A stretch of 6,686 bases of DNA from Candidatus Hydrogenedentota bacterium (GCA_007116095.1 SKJD01000259.1:1-6686), one strand, 5' to 3'. Shown: positions 1 through 6,441, numbered from the stretch's first letter. Made by a program: numbers and translations. Notes: generated from the sequence alone by a model not told the origin.

Positions 1-2606
1 AGGGTGTCGGCAATGGCGGAGCGAATATCGTTTACAACATTGGCATCCTCGCCATGCTCGTCCAGCATCGTCCGCAGGCGATTCTCCACCACACGGGACG
101 CCTTGCGCAGATGTTTGATGCTGTGCCCCTGATCTTCAATCTGCTTGATCGCCGTATCGAAGATCTCCGTGGGCGAATGCACCAAACCGGCAATGGCCGT
201 GTCGGGGCATACGGAGTAGCAATTGGCGCAAGCCGTGCAGTTCTCTGGCACCCAATTCGGATGATCGAAGCGAATCTGGGTCATGTCCCGGAAGACCCCC
301 GTCGCGGCGGGAATCAGGCTAAGCCCAACGAATGGATCGGTGAGGTTGTCGTTGCCCTTACCGGTGAGGTAGAAGTTCCCGGTCTGCTCCCAGAAGCGGT
401 GGATGTCGGTCTGTGCTGCGTCACCCGCAGGCTGCTCTTTGAGCATCACCGGCATCTTCACTTCCCGGCGCAGCTGTTGCTGCTTCGACATATCGACCTG
501 CTTCTCCGTGATCTCCTGGATCTCGTCAAAGCCGCGCTGCACCACCCGGACGTTGTCTTCCACCACGCGGGCGCCCTTGCTGCCGAATTTGCTTTCAAGT
601 TGCTCCCGGATGGCCTTGAACAAGGTCTCATCGGTCAACTTCCGGCTGGCCATTACGTGCGAAGCCTTGAAGAAGGCGCCCTGGAAGGCGTTACCCTGCA
701 TCCGGAATTGCAGCTCGACATCAGCAGCTTCTTCACGTGCAATCTTGAAGGCGTCCAGGTAGAAGACCCGGATTTCCTGGTCCACGATAATCTTCTGGTA
801 GACCCAGGGAATCTCCGCCCAAACCTTGGCCGGGTCCTCGTACTCGCTCTGGACGATGAAGACGCCGCCCTTCTTGAGACCGGCCAATGCATTGGTGTGC
901 TGGAAGACATTCGGATCGGGCGACAGCACCACGTCCACATAGAAATATTCGCAGTTCATCCGCAGCGGTTCGGGCGCCGCGGAGAGGTAGTAGGTCGTGG
1001 GTTGCCCCTTCTTCTCGGAACCGTACTTGGGGTTCGCCTTGATGTGATAGTCCAGCAGATCAAAGAGGGTCATCGCCAGGTTTTTACCCGTCGTGATGGC
1101 GCCCCAGCCCCCGACCGAGTGGAAGCGCACCGTAATGCTGTCCGGAGGCATCAGGTTGGGATTCTCACTACCCCGGATGGCCAACTCCTTGATGCGCGGA
1201 TAGGCATCCTGCAGTTGCTGCTGGTAGATTTCCTGCTTCGGGGTGAATGGCTCGTCGTGAATGAAGTCCACGGACAGATAGTAGAACTTACGGCCAACAC
1301 CACCCGGGATCATGTTCTCTATGGCGGCAATCAGGCCTTCGGGTTGCAGGTCGCGGCTACCCAGACCGTAACATCCGGAATACAATGCCGGCAGATCGCC
1401 AGGCTTGTCAAACACCGCGTAGTTCGGGAAAGGCAGGGGGCGCTTCTTGTCTTGTGCCTTCACCGCAGCATTTTCCATGCTCTTGGACATAGCTGTACGC
1501 ACTTCCCGCAAAAGCGGCAGGTCTTCGGCCAGCGGCTGATCCGTACGCTCGAGCACGGCCACGCCCTTGCGTCCCTGGAGCAGTTTGGTAACCATATCGC
1601 CGGGGAAGGGGCGGAACATGGTCATATTGACCACGCCGACCTTGATATCGCGTTTCTCGCGCAGATAATCGGCGACGCATTCCGCGCTGCTGATCATGCT
1701 GCCTTGGCCCAGAATGAGGTATTCCGCATCCTCACAGCGATAAGTCCCCACCCGACTATACTTTCGGCCGGTCAACGCAGTAAATTCCGCCATGACCTGA
1801 TCCGTGATCTCGGCTACGTGATCAAAGAAGAAAGGCCGCTGCGCCGCGACGCTCTGCATGTAAACGTCCTGGTTCTGTACCGGGCCGGAGAGTACGGGAT
1901 TGTCGACATCCCACAATTCCGGGATACGACGGCGATGGTCGCCAAAAATTAGGCGCTGCGCCGGGGTAGGCGTCTCGATGATATCGTCCGGACGACCGAG
2001 AAACTCGGCGATCAAGTCGCGCTCTGGGAGCATCATCGACTCGATGAGGTGGGTGGTCAAAAAGCCGTCCTGCCCCACGATACCGGGTGTCAAAGCCAGC
2101 TCCGCGATTTTGTGCGCCATGATGTTCAGGTCGCAGGCTTCCTGGGCGCTCTTACCGAGCACCTGGAAGAAGCCGGTGTCGTCGACAGCGTGGTAATCGT
2201 CATGCCCGGCATGCACGTTCAGGCTGGACTTGGTGATCGCGCGGCAGCCCATGTTCAACACATAGGTCAGGCGCTTGCCCACAGCCGCATACAGCGACTC
2301 GTGCATGTACACGATGCCCTGGCCCGAGGAGAAGTTCGTGGCGCGCAGCCCTGTCATCGACAAACCGGCTGTCACTGCGGCCGCGGCATGCTCGCCTTCC
2401 GGTTCGATAAAAATCAGTGGCCGTCCGGAAATATTGATATGCCCCGCAGCCGCGGCTTCTGCCCAGTATTCCCCCATCTGTGTCGAGGGCGTAATGGGAT
2501 ACGCGCCAGCGGCATCGCTGGATTCGCGCTCACACATGATGACGGAGGTATTGCCGTCCATCGCCGCTCTGCTGCCCGGATACTTGACCTGCTTCTGTTC
2601 ACTCAT
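1..2606 (-). CDS. Pyruvate:ferredoxin (2-oxoacid) oxidoreductase, single-chain type, 3' end beyond the window
   Basis: Oxidative decarboxylation of pyruvate (possibly another 2-oxoacid) to acetyl-CoA and CO2 with reduction of ferredoxin, or the reverse; a cytoplasmic enzyme using thiamine diphosphate and Fe-S clusters. I translated the minus frame by hand from ATG 2606 to base 3: 868 codons without a stop, so the C-terminus is missing. Seen in order: an alpha/POR_N domain (about 10-245) with YPITPST at 36-42 and EGEHAA at 70-75; a transketolase-C-like domain (about 280-390, with LILGQGS near 297-303); SGCYGLGSRDLQ at 410-421; a gamma domain (about 490-690) with HSVGGWGAITTGKN at 496-509; and one ferredoxin motif C790-x2-C793-x2-C796-x3-C800-P. 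The order alpha, gamma, delta in one chain is that of fused PFOR/NifJ proteins; the TPP-binding beta part should follow off the edge. Start supported by GGGGA at 2613-2617, six bases before the ATG. It lies 87 bases downstream of the RnfB-like gene, probably in one operon. Family confident; pyruvate as substrate is inferred from the fused architecture. Confidence 0.93.
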   Translation of the reverse strand, partial: MSEQKQVKYPGSRAAMDGNTSVIMCERESSDAAGAYPITPSTQMGEYWAEAAAAGHINISGRPLIFIEPEGEHAAAAVTAGLSMTGLRATNFSSGQGIVYMHESLYAAVGKRLTYVLNMGCRAITKSSLNVHAGHDDYHAVDDTGFFQVLGKSAQEACDLNIMAHKIAELALTPGIVGQDGFLTTHLIESMMLPERDLIAEFLGRPDDIIETPTPAQRLIFGDHRRRIPELWDVDNPVLSGPVQNQDVYMQSVAAQRPFFFDHVAEITDQVMAEFTALTGRKYSRVGTYRCEDAEYLILGQGSMISSAECVADYLREKRDIKVGVVNMTMFRPFPGDMVTKLLQGRKGVAVLERTDQPLAEDLPLLREVRTAMSKSMENAAVKAQDKKRPLPFPNYAVFDKPGDLPALYSGCYGLGSRDLQPEGLIAAIENMIPGGVGRKFYYLSVDFIHDEPFTPKQEIYQQQLQDAYPRIKELAIRGSENPNLMPPDSITVRFHSVGGWGAITTGKNLAMTLFDLLDYHIKANPKYGSEKKGQPTTYYLSAAPEPLRMNCEYFYVDVVLSPDPNVFQHTNALAGLKKGGVFIVQSEYEDPAKVWAEIPWVYQKIIVDQEIRVFYLDAFKIAREEAADVELQFRMQGNAFQGAFFKASHVMASRKLTDETLFKAIREQLESKFGSKGARVVEDNVRVVQRGFDEIQEITEKQVDMSKQQQLRREVKMPVMLKEQPAGDAAQTDIHRFWEQTGNFYLTGKGNDNLTDPFVGLSLIPAATGVFRDMTQIRFDHPNWVPENCTACANCYSVCPDTAIAGLVHSPTEIFDTAIKQIEDQGHSIKHLRKASRVVENRLRTMLDEHGEDANVVNDIRSAIADT

Positions 2607-2668
2607 GGTCATTCCCCAAATATTGCTGGATGCATTTCAGATTCCGCATTCCATTCATACGGAAACGA

Positions 2669-2685
2669 CTGGCGCAAAACGCCAG
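2669..2685 (-). other. Intercistronic stem-loop between the RnfB-like and PFOR genes
   Basis: A perfect 6-bp inverted repeat, CTGGCG (2669-2674) and CGCCAG (2680-2685), with a 5-base loop, starts 8 bases past the RnfB-like stop codon and lies about 60 bases before the PFOR start. No run of T follows on the transcribed strand, so it is not a typical intrinsic terminator. It could set the ratio of the two proteins through mRNA processing or stability; that role is inference. Confidence 0.4.
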
Positions 2686-2693
2686 CGCACTGG

Positions 2694-3572
2694 CTACATC
2701 AATTTTCCACCAATTGGTAAGGGGCTCCGTCGCGTTATGCGTTTTGCGGCAGCGCCCTTTACGGGTTCTTGATTATTCTCAAACCACACAATCGCGCCGG
2801 TTGGGCAGCGTTGTATGATGTCTTTCGTAAGCATGTGATTTTTGCCGTAGTCGACGACAGCGAGGTTTTTAATGATTTCGACGGCGTCGTTCGGCGAATC
2901 GGCGGCGCATCGGGCACAGCCTGTGCAGGCGACCGCGCATTCTTCCTCGGCTTCATCCCCATTGGCCAGGCTCTTGCACGCCACCCAAAGTTTGTGGCTG
3001 ACAGGATGGATTTCAAAGAGGTCTTTGGGGCAGATGTCGACGCAATCCCCGCAGGCAGTGCACTTATCCACATCGACCACTGGCAGGCCGTATGCGTTCA
3101 TGTGAATCGCCCCGAAACTACAGACCCGCATGCAGTCCGCCAGCCCCAGACAGCCCCAATTGCAGCCCTTGCCGCCCCCGGAGACCAAAGCCGCCCCCCG
3201 GCAGGTCTTGTAACCTTCGTAGCGAACACGCATCCAGGAGACATGCTGTCCCCCGGCGCAGGCCAGCCGCGCAACCTGCTTTTCATCGCCCCCGGCGTCC
3301 ACCCCCAGATAAGCGGCGATCTGCTCCGTCCCCTCGGCGGTATTCACGGTGCATTTACCCGGCGCGATTTCCCCCGCAACGGCCGCCTCGGCAAAGGCGC
3401 GGCAACCCGCTTTTCCACAGGCGCCGCAGTTGGCGCTGGGCAGCATGGACTCCACCACGTCGATGCGTGGATCCTCTATGACGGTGAGTTTTTTATTGGC
3501 GATTATCAAGACGAGAGACAAGAGCCCCCCGAGGCCCGCCATTAAAATTCCCGCTGTTACAAAATCAGCCAT
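2694..3572 (-). CDS. RnfB-like membrane-anchored polyferredoxin
   Basis: A 292-residue Fe-S electron carrier related to RnfB, the ferredoxin-interacting subunit of Rnf complexes; likely held at the inner face of the cytoplasmic membrane. Residues about 5-25 form one hydrophobic segment. The RnfB-type N-terminal cluster motif follows: C49-x2-C52-x4-C57-x16-C74. Then C105 and C124; C137-x3-C141-x5-C147-x3-C151; a standard ferredoxin motif C171-x2-C174-x2-C177-x3-C181-P; C199; and C212-x3-C216-x2-C219-x2-C222, where the expected fourth cysteine is Ser226. The last motif keeps only C256 (RCPTGAI). Twenty cysteines in all. It is longer than E. coli RsxB (about 190 residues) and resembles the extended RnfB proteins of anaerobes. 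No other rnf gene is near, so it is probably not part of a standard Rnf operon here. Being directly upstream of PFOR suggests it gives electrons to or takes them from that enzyme (inference). Start ATG 3572 has AGG at 3581-3583, eight bases upstream; stop is TAG. Confidence 0.88.
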   Translation of the reverse strand: MADFVTAGILMAGLGGLLSLVLIIANKKLTVIEDPRIDVVESMLPSANCGACGKAGCRAFAEAAVAGEIAPGKCTVNTAEGTEQIAAYLGVDAGGDEKQVARLACAGGQHVSWMRVRYEGYKTCRGAALVSGGGKGCNWGCLGLADCMRVCSFGAIHMNAYGLPVVDVDKCTACGDCVDICPKDLFEIHPVSHKLWVACKSLANGDEAEEECAVACTGCARCAADSPNDAVEIIKNLAVVDYGKNHMLTKDIIQRCPTGAIVWFENNQEPVKGAAAKRITRRSPLPIGGKLM

Positions 3573-3676
3573 CTACAGTACCTGAATCCCCCGGTTAACC
3601 TATGGCCTGATACCACCCCAAGCACTTGAACGCTTATCAAGACACCATCACGGGTAGCACTTTAACTGTCTCTGCC

Positions 3677-3702
3677 ATCAGGGTCGGTTTTTATTCCCTG
3701 AT
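3677..3702 (-). promoter_or_regulatory. Inverted repeat at the predicted start site of the RnfB-like/PFOR operon
   Basis: Perfect 7-bp arms, ATCAGGG (3677-3683) and CCCTGAT (3696-3702), flank a 12-base centre rich in T on the plus strand. The repeat begins about 5 bases downstream of the candidate -10 box (3707-3712) and covers roughly +1 to +24 of the expected transcript. Position and symmetry fit a repressor operator; a hairpin at the 5' end of the mRNA is the alternative. I do not recognise the sequence as the site of a named regulator. Confidence 0.4.
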
Positions 3703-3706
3703 CAGT

Positions 3707-3735
3707 ATCATATACCCTTTTTTAGGCCAACGCAA
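3707..3735 (-). promoter_or_regulatory. Candidate sigma-70 promoter for the RnfB-like/PFOR operon
   Basis: Read on the minus strand: TTGCGT (3730-3735) as a weak -35, a 17-base spacer, then TATGAT (3707-3712) as a -10 one base from consensus. It sits between the glpK terminator and the RnfB-like start, where a new promoter is expected. The predicted start is near 3700, giving a leader of about 128 bases. The -35 matches only three consensus bases, so an activator or another sigma factor is possible. Confidence 0.45.
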
Positions 3736-3873
3736 CCTTGCACGCTATACAGATGTTTTACTAGGTTTAATTGAATTGAACACCCTATACGCTTGTTTCA
3801 CAATTAGAGAATCCTGTAATGCGCAATTTGTAGAAATCTATCCTGTATGCATCATGCCTACCCTGGCGCGAAC

Positions 3874-3933
3874 AAAAAAAAACACCGGGTCAAGCCAGAA
3901 GACGCAGTAAACGTCTCCGGTCATTGCCCCGGT
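3874..3933 (-). terminator. Rho-independent terminator of glpK
   Basis: On the minus strand an imperfect hairpin is followed, after one base, by nine T (3874-3882 read in reverse). Outer stem: ACCGGG (3884-3889) with CCCGGT (3928-3933). Further pairs are CAA (3891-3893) with TTG (3924-3926) and CC (3895-3896) with GG (3919-3920). The inner stem is AGACG (3900-3904) with CGTCT (3912-3916), closing a 7-base loop. It lies about 115 bases past the glpK stop and separates that transcript from the RnfB-like/PFOR operon. Confidence 0.8.
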
Positions 3934-4048
3934 AGGTCTTAATATTGCGAACTATTTCCATGAACTGCGTTTGGTACAGATTCATATACTGATCGCAACA
4001 TGGGCCCACAGAAGAGTCTGTTAGATTCTTAGGGGTGGGGCTCACGCC

Positions 4049-5548
4049 CTATCCCGCCGGAGCCACCTCCGATAGATCTGTTCGCGTTCGCTGCACTGCC
4101 GCCGTCCAGCCCTCGATGGCGCGTCGCCGGGTCATGCTGTCCCATTGCGGTTCAAAACGCTCCTGCTCTGAACAGATTCGATGTAGCTGCTCTTCGCTTT
4201 CCCAGAAGTGCACCTGCAAGCCGGCCAGAAAAGCCGCGCCCAACGCCGTCGCTTCGATGCTGCTGCCGCGTAACACGGGAATGCCCAGCACATCGGCCTG
4301 GTGCTGCAAGAGCAAGTTGTTCGCAGCCGCGCCACCATCCACCCGCAACTCGGGAATGGTGATGCCGCTGTCCATTTCCATGGCGTGCAGGACATCCGCC
4401 GACTGGAACGAGATTGACTCCAAGGCCGCCCGCACCAGATGGGCCCGGTTCGTGCCCCGGCTCAGGCCGCAGATCACGCCTTGCGCCCGCATGTCCCAGT
4501 GGGGTGCGCCCAGCCCGACGAAAGCCGGCACCAGATACACGCCCCCGGTATCCGAAACCTGGGCTGCTATCTGTTCGCTCTCGGCGGCATTCCGCAGCAG
4601 TCCCAGCTCATCACGCAGCCACTGGATTACCGCGCCAGCCACAAAAACACTGCCTTCGAGGGCATACTCCACGCGGTTGCCCTGGCCCCAGGCAATGGTC
4701 GTCAACAATCCATGACTGGAAACCACAGGCCGTTCACCGGTGTTCATCAACATGAAACAGCCGGTGCCGTAGGTATTCTTGCAATCGCCGGCGTGGAATG
4801 CCTGCTGCCCGAAGAGGGCGCTTTGCTGATCCCCCACCATCGCCGCCACCGGAATTTCCGCGCCCAGCAAATCGCTGTAACCAAAAATATGACCCGTGGG
4901 ATGTACTTCCGGTAACAACGCCCGGGGGATTTCGAGTATCTCCAGCAATTCATCGTCCCAATCCAGGCTGTGGATATTGAACATCAGGGTACGGGAGGCA
5001 TTGCTAAGGTCGGTGGCATGTTCGCCCGTGAGCTTGTAGAGCAACCAACTGTCGACGGTGCCAAAACACAGCTCCCCCTTTTCCGCCCGGGCACGCAAAT
5101 TTGGGTCCTGCTCCAGCAGCCAGTGCAGCTTCGTCCCGGAAAAGTACGCATCCAGCACCAGCCCGGTCTTATCGCGGAAGAGGGGCTCATGCCCGGCGGC
5201 ACGCAATCGCTCACAAAGCTGCATGGTGCGGCGGCATTGCCACACGATTGCGTTGTGTACGGGTTCTCCGGTCGCCCGGTCCCATAATATCGTCGTTTCA
5301 CGCTGGTTGGTAATGCCGAAGGCGGCAATCTGCGACGGCTCAACGCCCGCATCTTTGACACAGGCCAGCGCCGTGCGCTTTTGGCTCTGCCAAATCTCCT
5401 CGGGATCATGTTCCACCCAGCCGGGATGCGGGTAATACTGCTTAAACTCTTCCTGGGCGCTCGCCACCACCTGCGCATCCCGATCAAACAGGATACTCCG
5501 CGAACTCGTGGTCCCCTGGTCCAGGGCCAACACATATTGCTTCGCCAT
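4049..5548 (-). CDS. glpK: Glycerol kinase
   Basis: ATP-dependent phosphorylation of glycerol to sn-glycerol 3-phosphate in the cytoplasm, the entry step of glycerol use. The protein is 499 residues (E. coli GlpK is about 502) with the FGGY kinase layout. Seen: the phosphate-binding loop DQGTTSSR at 10-17; glycerol-pocket residues R83-E84 and Y135; FGGY signature 1 at 135-147 ([13 protein letters not shown]); catalytic D240 in GDQQ (239-242); FGGY signature 2 at 357-378; and DGGAAANN at 404-411. An ATG 22 codons upstream (5614) is in frame, but family alignment starts at [13 protein letters not shown] and GAGAAG (5556-5561) is seven bases before ATG 5548, so I use 5548. It ends in TAG. The fructose-1,6-bisphosphate site of E. 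coli (G-T-R) reads G229-A230-E231, and the EIIA-Glc contact region does not match. No glpF or glpD is in view. It lies 69 bases downstream of the thioredoxin-family gene and may share its transcript. Confidence 0.97.
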   Translation of the reverse strand: MAKQYVLALDQGTTSSRSILFDRDAQVVASAQEEFKQYYPHPGWVEHDPEEIWQSQKRTALACVKDAGVEPSQIAAFGITNQRETTILWDRATGEPVHNAIVWQCRRTMQLCERLRAAGHEPLFRDKTGLVLDAYFSGTKLHWLLEQDPNLRARAEKGELCFGTVDSWLLYKLTGEHATDLSNASRTLMFNIHSLDWDDELLEILEIPRALLPEVHPTGHIFGYSDLLGAEIPVAAMVGDQQSALFGQQAFHAGDCKNTYGTGCFMLMNTGERPVVSSHGLLTTIAWGQGNRVEYALEGSVFVAGAVIQWLRDELGLLRNAAESEQIAAQVSDTGGVYLVPAFVGLGAPHWDMRAQGVICGLSRGTNRAHLVRAALESISFQSADVLHAMEMDSGITIPELRVDGGAAANNLLLQHQADVLGIPVLRGSSIEATALGAAFLAGLQVHFWESEEQLHRICSEQERFEPQWDSMTRRRAIEGWTAAVQRTRTDLSEVAPAG

Positions 5549-5617
5549 CCGCTGTCTTCTCTCCCTGTGTCCTTCATTGCTGGCCGTGGCCCTTACGGGA
5601 ACTGTCTGGCGCAATGC

Positions 5618-6190
5618 CTATTCGGCCAGTAACGTATCCAGCTTGTTCTCAATGGAACGGCGAAATCCCATACCGACACCAATATGGGCGTCGCGGATTT
5701 TACCTTCCTTGTCAATGATAACCGTCATCGGGATGTTGCTTACCTCATAGTCCCGGGCGATTTCACGGTAGTCATCCATCAACACCGTCAGCCCCAGATT
5801 AAACTGTTCCACAAAGTTACGTACGGTCTCCGCAGGCTCCTGAATGTTGATGGCGTAAAAGGCGACATCCTCGTCGGCATAGGCCTGGGCAATGCTGTCC
5901 AGGATGGGCAGGCCTTCCCGACAGGGCGGGCACCAGGTCGCCCAGAAGTCCAGCACCACGACATCAGTGCCCAAATGCGCGGACAAGGCGACGAGTTCAT
6001 CCGGATCATCCAGCCGGGGCAGGTAGAAGCCTGGCGCTTCCTCTCCGACCAGTTCATGGTCTCCGCCATAGCTCAACGCCAATGCCAGCAGCGCCAGCAC
6101 AATCAACGGAAAATAGATGGTCCACCGCCGCGTCGCCTGCCGCTTTTCCGCATCCGCCGGCATGCCGACATCTTGTTCGTCTTCATTCAT
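5618..6190 (-). CDS. Membrane-tethered thioredoxin-fold protein, ResA/TlpA type
   Basis: A probable periplasmic thiol:disulfide oxidoreductase of the AhpC-TSA/redoxin superfamily, 190 residues. Residues 1-22 are cytoplasmic and end in R21-R22; 23-41 are one hydrophobic helix; the rest is a thioredoxin-like domain, expected outside the membrane by the positive-inside rule. Active site WCPPC with C87 and C90, the only cysteines; cis-proline loop NIPMT at 152-156 (Pro154); strand VVVLDFWATW before the active site. ResA and TlpA relatives reduce disulfides, often in cytochrome c or copper-protein assembly; the target here cannot be told. The acidic residue usually found three positions after the second active-site cysteine is Gly93, with Glu92 beside it. 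Start ATG 6190 has a good AAGGAG (6202-6207) with an 11-base spacer; stop is TAG. glpK follows after 69 bases on the same strand, and a Gfo/Idh-type gene is divergent upstream. Confidence 0.88.
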   Translation of the reverse strand: MNEDEQDVGMPADAEKRQATRRWTIYFPLIVLALLALALSYGGDHELVGEEAPGFYLPRLDDPDELVALSAHLGTDVVVLDFWATWCPPCREGLPILDSIAQAYADEDVAFYAINIQEPAETVRNFVEQFNLGLTVLMDDYREIARDYEVSNIPMTVIIDKEGKIRDAHIGVGMGFRRSIENKLDTLLAE

Positions 6191-6225
6191 TATGATACAT
6201 ACTCCTTGAAGTTATTACGAAAACA

Positions 6226-6246
6226 AGGCCGTATCGGCCTATTGTA
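6226..6246 (-). promoter_or_regulatory. Candidate -10 box and inverted repeat upstream of the thioredoxin-family gene
   Basis: On the minus strand TACAAT (6241-6246), one base from the -10 consensus, directly abuts a perfect inverted repeat AGGCC-N5-GGCCT (6226-6240). The predicted start site falls inside the repeat, so it could be an operator or a short 5' hairpin. I cannot find a good -35 at the right spacing, which keeps confidence low. Confidence 0.3.
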
Positions 6247-6370
6247 CCGCCCTGTCTCCACCAAATGCATGAAATGCTTTTCCATGAGGTTATGTATTCA
6301 CATCCCGCCTGTAATTATGTCATCAGCTCCCGTAAACGCCTCTCAGCAACACCGCATCCATGGAAAAAAG

Positions 6371-6414
6371 TTGCAATAGCGGCGCTCACAGGTAATAATG
6401 CCACTTGGTATAAA
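6371..6414 (+). promoter_or_regulatory. Candidate promoter(s) for the Gfo/Idh-type gene
   Basis: Two overlapping choices. First: TTGCAA (6371-6376), 17-base spacer, AATAAT (6394-6399), with 4/6 and 5/6 consensus matches. Second: TATAAA (6409-6414) with CTCACA (6385-6390) at 18 bases. Both point towards the start codon at 6465, leaving a leader of about 45 to 60 bases. The two may act together, or only one may be real. Confidence 0.4.
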
Positions 6415-6423
6415 ACACGGGAA

Positions 6424-6441
6424 TCAGATACATATATCTGA
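6424..6441 (+). promoter_or_regulatory. 18-bp inverted repeat, likely operator of the Gfo/Idh-type gene
   Basis: TCAGATA (6424-6430) and TATCTGA (6435-6441) are perfect 7-bp arms around a 4-base centre. The repeat lies 9 bases downstream of the TATAAA box and ends 23 bases before the start codon. Its compact AT-rich symmetry is typical of a site for a dimeric helix-turn-helix repressor, which would block initiation here. I do not recognise the regulator, and no regulator gene is in the window. Confidence 0.45.

Larger units (their letters stand above)
3573..4048. other. 476-base intergenic region between glpK and the RnfB-like gene
   Basis: AT-rich compared with its flanks and without a convincing gene. 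It contains the glpK terminator (3874-3933), a candidate minus-strand promoter (3707-3735) and an inverted repeat (3677-3702), leaving about 128 bases of leader before the RnfB-like start. The leader also has CTTGA/TCAAG arms separated by 7 bases (3625-3641). Next to the glpK stop there are only weak imperfect hairpins (4012-4030 and 4031-4050). A 94-codon plus-strand reading frame (TTG at 3626) crosses the promoter and terminator and looks non-coding. Confidence 0.7.

Noticed and set aside
54..1952. Long plus-strand open frame of 632 codons opposite the PFOR gene
   Set aside because: It shares codon boundaries with the PFOR frame and is its mirror. Its translation has no recognisable domain, while the minus frame gives clear PFOR motifs throughout.
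2769..3545. Plus-strand open frame opposite the RnfB-like gene
   Set aside because: Antisense shadow; the minus strand has the ordered cysteine motifs of an Fe-S protein.
2694..3572. Evidence for a full Rnf complex
   Set aside because: Only an RnfB-like protein is present, followed by PFOR and preceded by the glpK terminator; no rnfA, C, D, E or G lies in the window.
3626..3640. FNR-like site TTGA...TCAA in the leader of the PFOR operon
   Set aside because: The half-sites are 7 bases apart instead of 6, and it lies well downstream of the promoter, so it does not fit the FNR consensus despite the anaerobic context.
3626..3910. 94-codon plus-strand frame in the glpK/RnfB-like gap
   Set aside because: TTG start without a ribosome binding site, runs through a promoter candidate and into the terminator, and shows no recognisable family.
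4001..4008. Palindrome TGGGCCCA downstream of glpK
   Set aside because: Only 8 bases, expected by chance in a window of this size, and no associated signal.
4031..4050. Hairpin overlapping the glpK stop codon
   Set aside because: Imperfect stem and no T run on either strand; the terminator at 3874-3933 is far better.
4035..4715. Plus-strand frame of 226 codons opposite glpK
   Set aside because: Shadow of the glycerol kinase gene, which is unambiguous on the other strand.
5549..5614. 22-codon N-terminal extension of GlpK from the ATG at 5614
   Set aside because: Family members begin at the MAKQYV-like start, and the best ribosome binding site is just before 5548; the extension also reaches into the end of the thioredoxin gap.
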